From Oscillospiraceae bacterium (lineage in GTDB: Bacteria > Bacillota > Clostridia > Oscillospirales > Ruminococcaceae), in assembly GCA_017828975.1 (NCBI GenBank), contig JAGAJN010000003.1, positions 1 through 64,000 of the forward strand: a DNA stretch of 64,000 nucleotides, written 5' to 3'. Of this stretch, positions 51,651 to 58,267 are shown piece after piece. The notes under the pieces are model-generated. The model ran no database searches and was not told where the DNA came from. It saw nothing but the letters and a program-made list of their open reading frames with translations. The position numbers were made by a program, and so were the translations under genes. Numbering within the stretch: position 1 is the first letter of the stretch; each line of letters starts with the position of its first letter.

Positions 51651-51674
51651 AGTCTAAGACCGTTAAAATGGTAT

Positions 51675-51749
51675 GCCTCCATAGTTCAATGGATATAACA
51701 GCCCCCTCCTAAGGGGCAGTTACAGGTTCGATTCCTGTTGGAGGTGCCA
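51675..51749 (+). tRNA. tRNA-Arg (anticodon CCT)
   Basis: 75-nt cloverleaf with encoded CCA. The acceptor stem GCCTCCA/TGGAGGT pairs fully if G1-U72 is allowed. The anticodon loop is CTCCTAA, reading AGG codons, and the T loop is TTCGATT. It is a single-gene unit with its own promoter and terminator. Confidence 0.95.
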
Positions 51750-51758
51750 ATGGTCTTT

Positions 51759-51800
51759 CCCCCCGAAGATCGTTTGATTTTCGGGGGATTTTTCTTTTTT
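51759..51800 (+). terminator. Terminator of tRNA-Arg
   Basis: CCCCCCGAA (51759-51767) pairs with TTTCGGGGG (51779-51787), then ATTTTTCTTTTTT. Confidence 0.92.
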
Positions 51801-51804
51801 GGCG

Positions 51805-51833
51805 TTGACTTTATTTGGTTTCGTTGGTATAAT
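51805..51833 (+). promoter_or_regulatory. Promoter of the first acetyltransferase gene
   Basis: TTGACT (51805-51810), 17 bases, TATAAT (51828-51833). A similar stretch with TATAAT and the tail ATCA-GAAAAATCGGGAT recurs before the gene at 52515. Confidence 0.8.
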
Positions 51834-51870
51834 ATTATCAAGAAAAATCGGGATTTGAGGAGGAGAATAT

Positions 51871-52398
51871 ATGATTTATTATAATGATGAAATAATCGTT
51901 GTCAGAGATATGATGCGTTCAGATGCACAGTATTTCACAAATGAAGAAAGATTACAAGGTTGGGATTCAACTTTAGATAAATATGAAATGCGGCTAAATG
52001 ACCAAAAAGACGGAAAATGTATCTCCTTAGTTGCTGAATATTCCGGAAACCCTGCCGGATATGTAAATGTTTATCCTAATTCGGAATGGGGAGCATTTGC
52101 AAATCAAGGGTATCCTGAAATAGTTGATTTTGGCGTTTTAGAAAAGTACCGAAAAAAGGGCATTGGCACTGTATTAATGAATATCGCAGAAAAAATTGCT
52201 TCTGAATATGCTGATACGGTATATTTGGGGGTTGGTTTACACAGCGGGTATGGCAGCGCACAAAGAATGTATGTGAAAAGAGGTTACATTCCTGATGGTT
52301 CGGGAGTATGGTATAAGGATAAAATATGCACACCTTATGAAGCAATATATTCTAATGATGATGACCTTGTTCTTTATCTTTCAAAGTCGTTGAAATAA
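51871..52398 (+). CDS. GNAT family N-acetyltransferase
   Basis: 175 residues. The acetyl-CoA-binding core appears as FGVLEKYRKKGIGTVLMNIAEKIASEYADTVYLGVG, containing the RxxGIG loop. The C-terminal GYGSAQRMYVKRGYIPDG is also typical of the fold. Substrate unknown. More AT-rich than the housekeeping genes. First of four small genes (two GNATs, two unknowns) linked by repeated intergenic sequences. RBS GAGGAGG. Confidence 0.88.
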   Translation: MIYYNDEIIVVRDMMRSDAQYFTNEERLQGWDSTLDKYEMRLNDQKDGKCISLVAEYSGNPAGYVNVYPNSEWGAFANQGYPEIVDFGVLEKYRKKGIGTVLMNIAEKIASEYADTVYLGVGLHSGYGSAQRMYVKRGYIPDGSGVWYKDKICTPYEAIYSNDDDLVLYLSKSLK

Positions 52399-52417
52399 AC
52401 TTCCAATTTTGTTTGTA

Positions 52418-52430
52418 ACTTCGCAAGCGG
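52418..52430 (+). repeat. Intergenic direct repeat, copy 1
   Basis: ACTTCGCAAGCGG, with similar flanks (TTTG...TAT-N3-ACA), occurs here after the first GNAT gene and again at 52880-52892. Confidence 0.55.
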
Positions 52431-52514
52431 TATATTACATATTCATTTGGATTTTCGGGGCGTTTTATGTTCTTAATGGTATAATGAAATCAGGAAAAAT
52501 CGGGATATGGATTG

Positions 52515-52868
52515 ATGGGAGTGATTTATATAAAAACATTTGAACTGCAGCCTTTGCGTATTCATTCCGACTGGACGATAAAGTATAATACGTTTTCCGA
52601 GTATGACCTGGAAAGTGATGATCCTGAATATGCAGCGGAATTGTGCGAGGATTTACTTCAATTGGAAAATAAAAATTTGTTAATTGATTTGGGTTGGTAT
52701 CCGGAATTTGATATTAGCGGCAGTTACACTCTTCGTCTTGTTGATATTACGAAGGAAAATCCTTTTGATTTCCCTCTTGAGCAATTCCAATCCAAATCAA
52801 AAAACGAAATAATTTGCAGAATAGAATATTGGACAAACTATGATTTTTTCAAGATGTATTTGCGGTAA
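52515..52868 (+). CDS. Small acidic protein, unknown
   Basis: About 117 residues, soluble, with many Asp/Glu. The pattern PLRIHSDWTIKYNTFSEYD ... LLQLENKNLLIDLGWYPEFDISGSYTLRLV looks like a compact alpha/beta protein and recalls small proteins of bacterial immunity or unknown families, but I cannot name it. The start is uncertain: ATG 52515 or GTG 52521, with only weak ribosome sites. It lies between two GNAT genes. Confidence 0.55.
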   Translation: MGVIYIKTFELQPLRIHSDWTIKYNTFSEYDLESDDPEYAAELCEDLLQLENKNLLIDLGWYPEFDISGSYTLRLVDITKENPFDFPLEQFQSKSKNEIICRIEYWTNYDFFKMYLR

Positions 52869-52879
52869 ATTTGGTTTTT

Positions 52880-52892
52880 ACTTCGCAAGCGG
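52880..52892 (+). repeat. Intergenic direct repeat, copy 2
   Basis: A second copy of ACTTCGCAAGCGG, placed after the unknown gene and just before the AAGGAGG site of the next GNAT gene. Confidence 0.55.
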
Positions 52893-52917
52893 AGTATGAT
52901 ACAAGGAGGACATAAGT

Positions 52918-53490
52918 ATGAACAACAAGCTCACTATCCGCCCCGAGGAACATAAGGATTACAAGGATATAGTTTCCTTGATATTGCGTTCATTCCGTGA
53001 GGGGACCGATTATTCCGACGGAACGGATATTATTGCTTTGGTAGAAGAGATAAGGGATTCGGAGTACTATATTCCAGAATTGTCCTTTGTTGCGGAGTTG
53101 GACGGTGTTATCGTGGGACACTTTTTGTTCTCGAAATTTCCGTTATCTCCCATGAAAGAAGGCGGACACGGCGGTGCGGCAGATACCGAAATAGTAATGC
53201 TTGCTCCCGTATCCGTCCATGCGGACTATCTCCGTCGGGGAATCGGTTCAACCATGCTGAAAATGGGCATTGAGAGGGTCAAAGAAATGGGTTACAAGGG
53301 CATAACCGTTGAGGGAAACTACAAATTCTATAACAATGTCGGTTTTAGGACTTCATCGGAATTTAACATATTCCCCACAAGCGGCATTCCGATGAACGAA
53401 CCTCGGTGTATGATGTGCCGGGAAACATATGAAGGCTCGCTGGACGGCATAGGCGGTTATATCGTTTATGATATGTATTTTAATGCTTGA
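52918..53490 (+). CDS. GNAT family N-acetyltransferase (YhbS-like)
   Basis: 190 residues. LAPVSVHADYLRRGIGSTMLKMGIERVKEMGYKGITVEGN carries the acetyl-CoA pyrophosphate loop. The following YKFYNNVGFRTSSEF is typical of the COG3153/YhbS type. Codon use is closer to the chromosome average than in the preceding two genes. RBS AAGGAGG 7 bases before ATG. Substrate unknown. Confidence 0.9.
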   Translation: MNNKLTIRPEEHKDYKDIVSLILRSFREGTDYSDGTDIIALVEEIRDSEYYIPELSFVAELDGVIVGHFLFSKFPLSPMKEGGHGGAADTEIVMLAPVSVHADYLRRGIGSTMLKMGIERVKEMGYKGITVEGNYKFYNNVGFRTSSEFNIFPTSGIPMNEPRCMMCRETYEGSLDGIGGYIVYDMYFNA

Positions 53491-53519
53491 TACATATTTC
53501 ACAAAACGGAGGAACAGCT

Positions 53520-53882
53520 ATGACAAACGAGCAAAGAGCGGAGCAGCTGATAAAGAAATACGGTTTTGATTTTGACAATATTTCAAAAGCGGAAATAACA
53601 GGTCTTATACGGGACGAGCTTGACAATTATCGGCATGGCAGTTCGGAATATCTCAGGGCACTTTGTGGGTATTTGTATTGTATCGGCGATAAATCGGACA
53701 TTCCGCTGCTGGAAAAAGTGAAGTACGGTATTAACATGGACGTGGGCTGTATGATAGACATTGAATGGATAGACAGCTTGAAAATGGACGGTGCAGAGGG
53801 CGAATACATTCGTTCAAGAAAGGAAATTATTGATGATTTTGTTAAATATTACCTGAACTTTGAAGCGGATGATGAATGGTGA
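53520..53882 (+). CDS. Small hypothetical protein
   Basis: 120 residues from the ATG at 53520 with CGGAGGAA at good spacing; the frame is open upstream to 53487 without support. Soluble, helical and acidic (MTNEQRAEQLIKKYGFDFD ... EIIDDFVKYYLNFEADDEW). It resembles small HEAT-like/immunity-type proteins but cannot be assigned. It ends 12 bases from the convergent AraC gene with no obvious terminator. Confidence 0.6.
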   Translation: MTNEQRAEQLIKKYGFDFDNISKAEITGLIRDELDNYRHGSSEYLRALCGYLYCIGDKSDIPLLEKVKYGINMDVGCMIDIEWIDSLKMDGAEGEYIRSRKEIIDDFVKYYLNFEADDEW

Positions 53883-53894
53883 GGTGTGAATATA

Positions 53895-54728
53895 TCAATG
53901 CCGTATTCCCGCAGCATATTCCGACGGTGAAACGCCTTTATATTTCTTGAACACCCGTGAAAAATACAAGCTGTCCCCAAAGCCCACAGATGCGGCTGTT
54001 TCGGATACGGTGAGCTGTCCGCTGCGAAGAAGCTCCGAGGCTCGGTCTATGCGAAATCTCGCCAGATATTCCGACGGGGAAATGCCCATAGAACGTCGGA
54101 ACGCCCGAAACAGCGTTGCTCGGCTGACACCTGCCGCTGCGGCTATGTCCTCAACGGAAATATCCAGCGAATAGCTGCCTGAGATGAATTGTCGGGCAGT
54201 TTCGGCGTAATCCGACTGCTGTCCGCCGGTCGCTGACGAGGCGGCGGGGTGTTTCATCAGCAGGGCAAGCATAAGATACAGCCGTCCTGTCATTTCGGTA
54301 ATATCGGCGGCGGTATGACCGTTGCAGCGGTATATCTCGGACATACGGTCTTTCAGCTCGTCCCCAAAATCACAGCGGAGGACGGGCATTTCACGGGTGA
54401 AGTCCGTCCGTGAGATGATATGCTCGGCATCGGCGCCGGAAAAGCCTGTCCAGTAGTATTCCCACGGTTCGTCGGCATCGGCGGTGTAGCTGATAAGCGT
54501 TTCGGGGTAGATAAGGAATGTGTCGCCCGTTTTCAGTTCAAAGCTGCCCGATGGGGTTGAAAATACGCCCTTGCCCGAGGTGATATGGTGGATAAGATAG
54601 TGGTCGCGGACACCCTTTCCCCAACTGTGGAGGCTCTCGCACTTCTCGTAGCCTGCGCTGTTTACGGTCAGGGAAAAGCCCTCCGTGCTGCCAGATTTGA
54701 AGGATAGTTTTTTGATGGTACTGTCCAT
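53895..54728 (-). CDS. AraC/XylS family transcriptional regulator
   Basis: 277 residues from the ATG at 54728. An N-terminal cupin-type sensor domain (about 20-150; HHITSGKGVFSTPSGSFELKTGDTFLIYPE) and two C-terminal helix-turn-helix motifs (about 185-275), with DISVEDIAAAAGVSRATLFRAFR and the family signature ETAASVGFGDSLYFSRVFKKYKGVSPSEY. This type usually controls sugar-use genes, but no target is adjacent. Upstream AAGGAAG is 12-13 bases from the ATG, rather far. Divergent from the antitoxin gene. Confidence 0.92.
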   Translation of the reverse strand: MDSTIKKLSFKSGSTEGFSLTVNSAGYEKCESLHSWGKGVRDHYLIHHITSGKGVFSTPSGSFELKTGDTFLIYPETLISYTADADEPWEYYWTGFSGADAEHIISRTDFTREMPVLRCDFGDELKDRMSEIYRCNGHTAADITEMTGRLYLMLALLMKHPAASSATGGQQSDYAETARQFISGSYSLDISVEDIAAAAGVSRATLFRAFRRSMGISPSEYLARFRIDRASELLRSGQLTVSETAASVGFGDSLYFSRVFKKYKGVSPSEYAAGIRH

Positions 54729-54767
54729 TTTATGGTACACTTCCTTTTTGGATAATGAAAAAAGCAC

Positions 54768-54796
54768 TTGCATTTTATGTTGTACTGTGATATACT
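54768..54796 (+). promoter_or_regulatory. Promoter of the antitoxin-like gene
   Basis: TTGCAT (54768-54773), 17 bases, TATACT (54791-54796). It overlaps the start region of the divergent AraC gene. Confidence 0.7.
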
Positions 54797-54820
54797 AAAT
54801 ACAGAAGTGAGCTGATTTTT

Positions 54821-55030
54821 ATGAGTACAAGAGAAATTGCTTACAACCTTATTGATATGCTTTCCGAGGAACAGCTAAAAACATTTATTGATTTCATCAG
54901 AAGCTTTATGGATATACCGAATAAAGAAACAGAGCAGGCGATGCTTGAAGCGGATAGAATAGCACATGATCCAAATGTTAAGGCATATGATGACATTGAC
55001 GAGATGTTCAGGGAGATACTTGATGAATGA
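54821..55030 (+). CDS. RelB-like antitoxin, orphan
   Basis: 69 residues. The N-terminal half (REIAYNLIDMLSEEQLKTFIDFIRSF) and the C-terminal toxin-binding tail (AMLEADRIAHDPNVKAYDDIDEMFREIL) match the antitoxin partners of RelE/YafQ/ParE toxins in Firmicutes. The expected toxin gene should begin at or near the stop. Instead there is a 35-codon ORF (55023-55130) that does not look like RelE. So the antitoxin appears to be an orphan or a remnant. It has its own promoter. Confidence 0.7.
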   Translation: MSTREIAYNLIDMLSEEQLKTFIDFIRSFMDIPNKETEQAMLEADRIAHDPNVKAYDDIDEMFREILDE

Positions 55031-55130
55031 AATACAAATATTTCCGTTCAATTCTTTTGGAGAATTGGACTGTTTTTTTACCTCGAAGTGCAAAAGCTGC
55101 GGACCCATACTATCGCCGTGGGGAGGTTAG
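55023..55130 (+). CDS. 35-codon ORF in the toxin position
   Basis: Starts with an ATG overlapping the antitoxin end, as toxin genes usually do. It reads MNEIQIFPFNSFGELDCFF, then a Cys-rich tail, and stops after 35 residues. It may be a truncated toxin, a lost gene's start or chance. An opposing promoter at 55198-55226 would transcribe its antisense strand. Confidence 0.3.
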   Translation: MNEIQIFPFNSFGELDCFFTSKCKSCGPILSPWGG

Positions 55131-55191
55131 TAACAGCTTGCGCTAAAGCTGCGGTGATGAACTGTGCTGCATATCCCGCAAAAGTAAATCT
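55040..55191 (-). ncRNA. Possible small RNA antisense to the antitoxin 3' end
   Basis: The promoter at 55198-55226 points left into a stretch with no convincing gene. The predicted RNA has a perfect CAGCTT-TAGCGC-AAGCTG hairpin and a closing stem TGCGGGA/TCCGCA. It would run into the 3' end of the antitoxin gene. No terminator was found, so its end is unclear. Confidence 0.4.
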
Positions 55192-55197
55192 GCAAAA

Positions 55198-55226
55198 ATT
55201 ATACCACAAAAAAAGCTGACTTGCAA
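55198..55226 (-). promoter_or_regulatory. Strong minus-strand promoter without a gene
   Basis: Minus strand: TTGCAA (55221-55226), 17 bases, TATAAT (55198-55203). Confidence 0.65.
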
Positions 55227-55337
55227 CATAAATCCATATAAATGAAACAAAAAAATATTGCAATTCGGGGGAAAGTGATATATAATTATGACAGTAACCG
55301 AAGGACAGCTTCGGAATTATAAGGGAGGACGTTTACT

Positions 55338-56348
55338 ATGGCAACAATTCTTGTTACAGGCGGAGCGGGTTTTATTGGAAGTCACACCTGCGTGGAGCTT
55401 CTGAACAGCGGATATGATATTGTGGTGATGGACAATTTTTCCAATTCTAAGCCCGAAGCACTTAACCGCATTAAGAAGATCACGGGCAAGGACTTCAAGT
55501 TCTATGAAACGGATATGCTGGATTATGAGGGCACTTCCAAAATATTCAAGGAAAACAAGATCGACGCAGTTATCCATTTTGCGGGGCTGAAGGCAGTGGG
55601 CGAAAGCTGTGCAAAGCCCGTTGAATACTATTATAACAACATTACGGGAACGCTGGAGCTTATCAAGGCTATGCGTGACAACGGCTGCAAGAGGATAGTT
55701 TTCTCCTCCTCGGCGACGGTTTACGGCATGAACAATCCCGTTCCTTACGTTGAAACTATGCCCACCTCGGCGACTAATCCTTACGGCTACACTAAGGTCA
55801 TGATAGAGCAGATACTGTCCGATACTGCCAAGGCTGACAAGGAGTGGAGTGTTGTTCTGCTGAGATATTTCAATCCTATCGGTGCGCACGAAAGCGGTCT
55901 TATAGGCGAGGACCCCAACGGTATCCCGAACAATCTGCTGCCCTATATTGCGCAGGTGGCTGTCGGAAAGCTTCAGTGCCTGAGCGTTTACGGAAACGAT
56001 TATGACACTCCCGACGGAACGGGTGTCAGGGACTATATCCATGTTGTTGACCTGGCTTCGGGACATCTTTGTGCTGTGGACTATGCTCTTAAGCACAGCG
56101 GAGTTGAAGCTGTAAATCTCGGAACGGGCAAGGGCACAAGCGTGCTGGAGGTCGTTGCGGCTTTTGAAAAGGCATCGGGCGTGAAGATAAACTACAAGAT
56201 CGCTCCCAGACGTGCGGGTGATATTGCTACCTGCTATGCCAACACCGACAAGGCAAAGGCTCTCTTCGGCTGGGAGGCAAAGGCTGACATCAACAAGATG
56301 TGTGCAGACAGCTGGAATTTTACCAAGAATAATCCCAACGGACTTTGA
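55338..56348 (+). CDS. galE: UDP-glucose 4-epimerase
   Basis: Interconverts UDP-galactose and UDP-glucose (Leloir pathway). 336 residues. The NAD-binding ILVTGGAGFIGSHTCVEL, FAGLKAVGES, SSSATVYG and catalytic YGYTKVMIEQIL (Tyr-x3-Lys) are all present, as are RYFNPIGAH and GDGVRDYIHVVD-like blocks. The ribosome site is AGGGAGG. The promoter region holds TATAAT at about 55279 with a TTGCAA at a short spacing. Likely to act with the galactokinase at 62965, though the two are 6.6 kb apart. Confidence 0.96.
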   Translation: MATILVTGGAGFIGSHTCVELLNSGYDIVVMDNFSNSKPEALNRIKKITGKDFKFYETDMLDYEGTSKIFKENKIDAVIHFAGLKAVGESCAKPVEYYYNNITGTLELIKAMRDNGCKRIVFSSSATVYGMNNPVPYVETMPTSATNPYGYTKVMIEQILSDTAKADKEWSVVLLRYFNPIGAHESGLIGEDPNGIPNNLLPYIAQVAVGKLQCLSVYGNDYDTPDGTGVRDYIHVVDLASGHLCAVDYALKHSGVEAVNLGTGKGTSVLEVVAAFEKASGVKINYKIAPRRAGDIATCYANTDKAKALFGWEAKADINKMCADSWNFTKNNPNGL

Positions 56349-56379
56349 TTTTCATCTGAAAACCGTGTCTACATAGAAA

Positions 56380-56428
56380 ATCCGTCCTAAGCAAATACTC
56401 GTACAGTTGCTTAGGACGGATAATTTTT
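56380..56428 (+). terminator. Terminator of galE
   Basis: ATCCGTCCTAAGCAA (56380-56394) is perfectly complemented at 56407-56421, followed by AATTTTTGCC. Confidence 0.93.
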
Positions 56429-56435
56429 GCCTTTT

Positions 56436-56459
56436 ATAAATGAAATGAAAATAGAAATG
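56436..56459. repeat. 24-base AT-rich repeat (copy at 56.4 kb)
   Basis: ATAAATGAAATGAAAATAG followed by AAATG. It is the inverted counterpart of 50139-50162 with one mismatch. It lies between galE and rsgA terminators. Confidence 0.5.
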
Positions 56460-56523
56460 GTAATATCTGTTTTATTATAATATATTTCAAATATAAAATT
56501 ATATATTTCTTTTTCAAGCAAAC

Positions 56524-56560
56524 AAAATTCCGACCCTCGGAAATGATATTCCGAGAGCCG
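56524..56560 (-). terminator. Terminator of rsgA
   Basis: Minus strand: CGGCTCTCGGAA pairs with TTCCGAGGGTCG, followed by GAATTTTGTTTG. Confidence 0.85.
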
Positions 56561-56583
56561 AGTCAACAAGTGCAGAGTGAAAT

Positions 56584-57621
56584 TTACCAGATCTCTTTCT
56601 TCCTCTGCTTCAGATATTTGGATATGCCCTTATGCCATTCCTGCTTATGACGGAGATAATCCTCCGAATCTGCGGAGTATGCGGCTTCCTTTTTAAGGTT
56701 TTCGTAGCTTCTGAAACGTTCGGGGGACAGTTCGCCGCTCTCGATAGCTGCTTTGATCGCACAGCCCGGCTCGGATTGATGCGTGCAGTCACGGAAACGG
56801 CATTTTCCGATATATTGTTCAACGTCGGAGAATGTTTCCGTTAGACCGCTTGAAGCCTCCCACATTCCCAGCTCACGCATACCGGGGGTGTCGATTATCA
56901 TTGCACCGTTTTTCAGCATAATAAGCTGTCTGTGGGTGGTGGTGTGTCTGCCCTTGCTGTCGTCCTCACGGATAGAGTTCACAGCCATTATCTCCTCGCC
57001 CGCAAGAGCGTTCACAAGGCTGGATTTTCCAACGCCCGATGAGCCGAGGAAAACAAGCGTCTTTTCGGGCTTGACAAACTCGCCGAGAGCGTCCAGACCA
57101 TAGCCTGTTGATGAGCTTACGGCGTAGACGGGAACTCCCGGGGCGATGCGTTCGGCTGCTCTGATGTATTCGCTGTTATCCTCCAAAAGGTCTGCCTTTG
57201 TCAGGACCACAACGGGAAATGCTCCCGACTGCCATGCAAGTGTCAGGTAGCGTTCAAGGCGTCTTTCGTTGAAGTCCTTGTTCAGGGACTGCATTATGAA
57301 TACATAGTCAAAGTTCGCTGCGACCGCCTGTGCGCCCTGTCCCGGAGTCGGATTTCGGCGGGAACAAAAAGATTTTCTGGGGAGGGTTTCGGTAATTCTG
57401 CAGTCGCCGTTTGTTACATAGTCTATCATCACAAAGTCGCCTGCGGTGGGGAATTCCCGATAGTCGTAGTAATATTCCTTGGATTTCAGCACGCCGCTGA
57501 CCTCGCCGTGTTCGCAGATAAGTTCAAAGCGTTCCTTATGAACGGCGGTCACTCGGGCGGGGATTCCTGTGGTGTTTTCGGGTATCATATTGGGTGTAAG
57601 TCCGTATTCTTTCATATCCAT
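56584..57621 (-). CDS. rsgA: Ribosome small subunit-dependent GTPase RsgA
   Basis: Late 30S assembly GTPase. 345 residues. An N-terminal OB-fold (about 15-100) precedes a circularly permuted GTPase: G4 LTKADLLE comes before G1 LGSSGVGKSSLVNAL and G3 DTPGM. A C-terminal zinc knuckle has C-x5-C-x-H-x6-C in GKCRFRDCTHQSEPGCAIK. The ATG at 57621 has GGAGGAA at about 8 bases. A second ORF with its own strong ribosome site starts 49 bases upstream and overlaps this start in another frame. Confidence 0.96.
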   Translation of the reverse strand: MDMKEYGLTPNMIPENTTGIPARVTAVHKERFELICEHGEVSGVLKSKEYYYDYREFPTAGDFVMIDYVTNGDCRITETLPRKSFCSRRNPTPGQGAQAVAANFDYVFIMQSLNKDFNERRLERYLTLAWQSGAFPVVVLTKADLLEDNSEYIRAAERIAPGVPVYAVSSSTGYGLDALGEFVKPEKTLVFLGSSGVGKSSLVNALAGEEIMAVNSIREDDSKGRHTTTHRQLIMLKNGAMIIDTPGMRELGMWEASSGLTETFSDVEQYIGKCRFRDCTHQSEPGCAIKAAIESGELSPERFRSYENLKKEAAYSADSEDYLRHKQEWHKGISKYLKQRKKEIW

Positions 57622-57670
57622 TTAAAAATTCCTCCAAATAATTGTATGATCTCTCGTTAAAATTCATCAT
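57536..57670 (-). CDS. Possible upstream ORF overlapping the rsgA start
   Basis: A 44-codon ORF begins with ATGATG at 57670, 8 bases after GAAGGAG, and ends inside rsgA in another frame. The first 20 residues (MMNFNERSYNYLEEFLNGYE) are protein-like; the rest is the shadow of rsgA. It could couple or dampen rsgA translation. Its strong site makes it worth noting, but it may be fortuitous. Confidence 0.3.
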   Translation of the reverse strand: MMNFNERSYNYLEEFLNGYERIRTYTQYDTRKHHRNPRPSDRRS

Positions 57671-57910
57671 AAAATATCACTCCTTCCTGTATCGTAACCG
57701 AAAAAAGGCAAAAAAATAACACACCCCTTTGGATGCGCTCAAATGTGCTTCACGAAAGGTTTTTACAAAACGGCACAGCAAGGGGCGACCCCTTTGTCAT
57801 TTCGTTTATAGCTTAACTAAATGAACAAAGTTTGCTGCTCGGTACGATAAAACTTCTTTAATCGGTAGTACCAAAGGGCATGCTCCAACTTTTTGTGCCT
57901 ATATTCGGTT

Positions 57911-57940
57911 TTACGATACAATTACCTCGCAAACAGTCAT
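57911..57940 (-). CDS. 9-residue leader peptide or decayed small toxin
   Basis: AAGGAG (57950-57955), 9 bases, then ATG and MTVCEVIVS followed by TAA. It is the first thing on the transcript from 57985. The sequence resembles the start of holin-like small toxins of Firmicutes (MTxYEVI...) cut short by a stop. Downstream to 57671 are several hairpins, including AAGGGG/CCCCTT-type arms at about 57780-57795, but no gene. Most of the 57671-57984 gap is otherwise unexplained. Confidence 0.35.
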   Translation of the reverse strand: MTVCEVIVS

Positions 57941-57984
57941 CAATAACTACTCCTTTCGCTCCGCATTGCGGATTATTTGCACAT

Positions 57985-58013
57985 AGTATACCACATTGGA
58001 AACGAAATTGCAA
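57985..58013 (-). promoter_or_regulatory. Promoter upstream of the rsgA leader region
   Basis: Minus strand: TTGCAA (58008-58013), 17 bases, TATACT (57985-57990). It implies a ~360-base leader if it serves rsgA. Confidence 0.7.
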
Positions 58014-58100
58014 TAGGTTTTTGAAATTTTTTTGGGATTATTATTCCAATATGCCGAGAATAAACCGTTTTGTCCCGAGAAACTTCGTATAAAATGCCCT

Positions 58101-58129
58101 TTGAAAAATCCCGGGGAAAGTGATATAAT
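58101..58129 (+). promoter_or_regulatory. Promoter of the second MATE gene
   Basis: TTGAAA (58101-58106), 17 bases, TATAAT (58124-58129). Start point near 58136. Confidence 0.85.
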
Positions 58130-58135
58130 AAAAAA

Positions 58136-58258
58136 TGATGTGTAGCTGTTATATTGAGTATATCAATATAGGTGTAAGTCCAATCGGCTGCATATCTATA
58201 TATTGTATATACAGGCGTGCAGCTCAAAAAGCTGTGCGCTGATTTTTTTGCAAGGAGA
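58136..58258 (+). promoter_or_regulatory. Attenuator-type leader of the MATE gene
   Basis: Within about 120 bases: a TATATTGA/TCAATATA hairpin (58150-58170); GCTGCA (58187-58192) that can pair with TGCAGC (58218-58223); and an intrinsic terminator, GCGTGCAGC (58215-58223) with GCTGTGCGC (58231-58239) plus seven T residues. The terminator arm and the alternative partner share bases, so the two folds exclude each other. A 35-codon ORF (58135-58242) spans it, starting at the mRNA 5' end. Confidence 0.6.
58214..58249 (+). terminator. Leader terminator before the MATE gene
   Basis: A 9-bp stem with two non-Watson-Crick positions, then TTTTTTT at 58243-58249. It ends just before the AAGGAG site of the MATE gene. 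Confidence 0.75.
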
Positions 58259-58267
58259 GATAAATAT

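Noticed and set aside
51505-51660. T-box or leader-peptide attenuator for ilvE
   Set aside because: The leader between the promoter and ATG is only about 50 bases and lacks the T-box sequence or runs of branched-chain codons.
55085-55190. Signal recognition particle RNA on the plus strand
   Set aside because: GCCGTGGGGAGGTTAG weakly resembles part of Firmicute SRP RNA, but the diagnostic GGAAGGAAGCAG loop is absent and the promoter points the other way.
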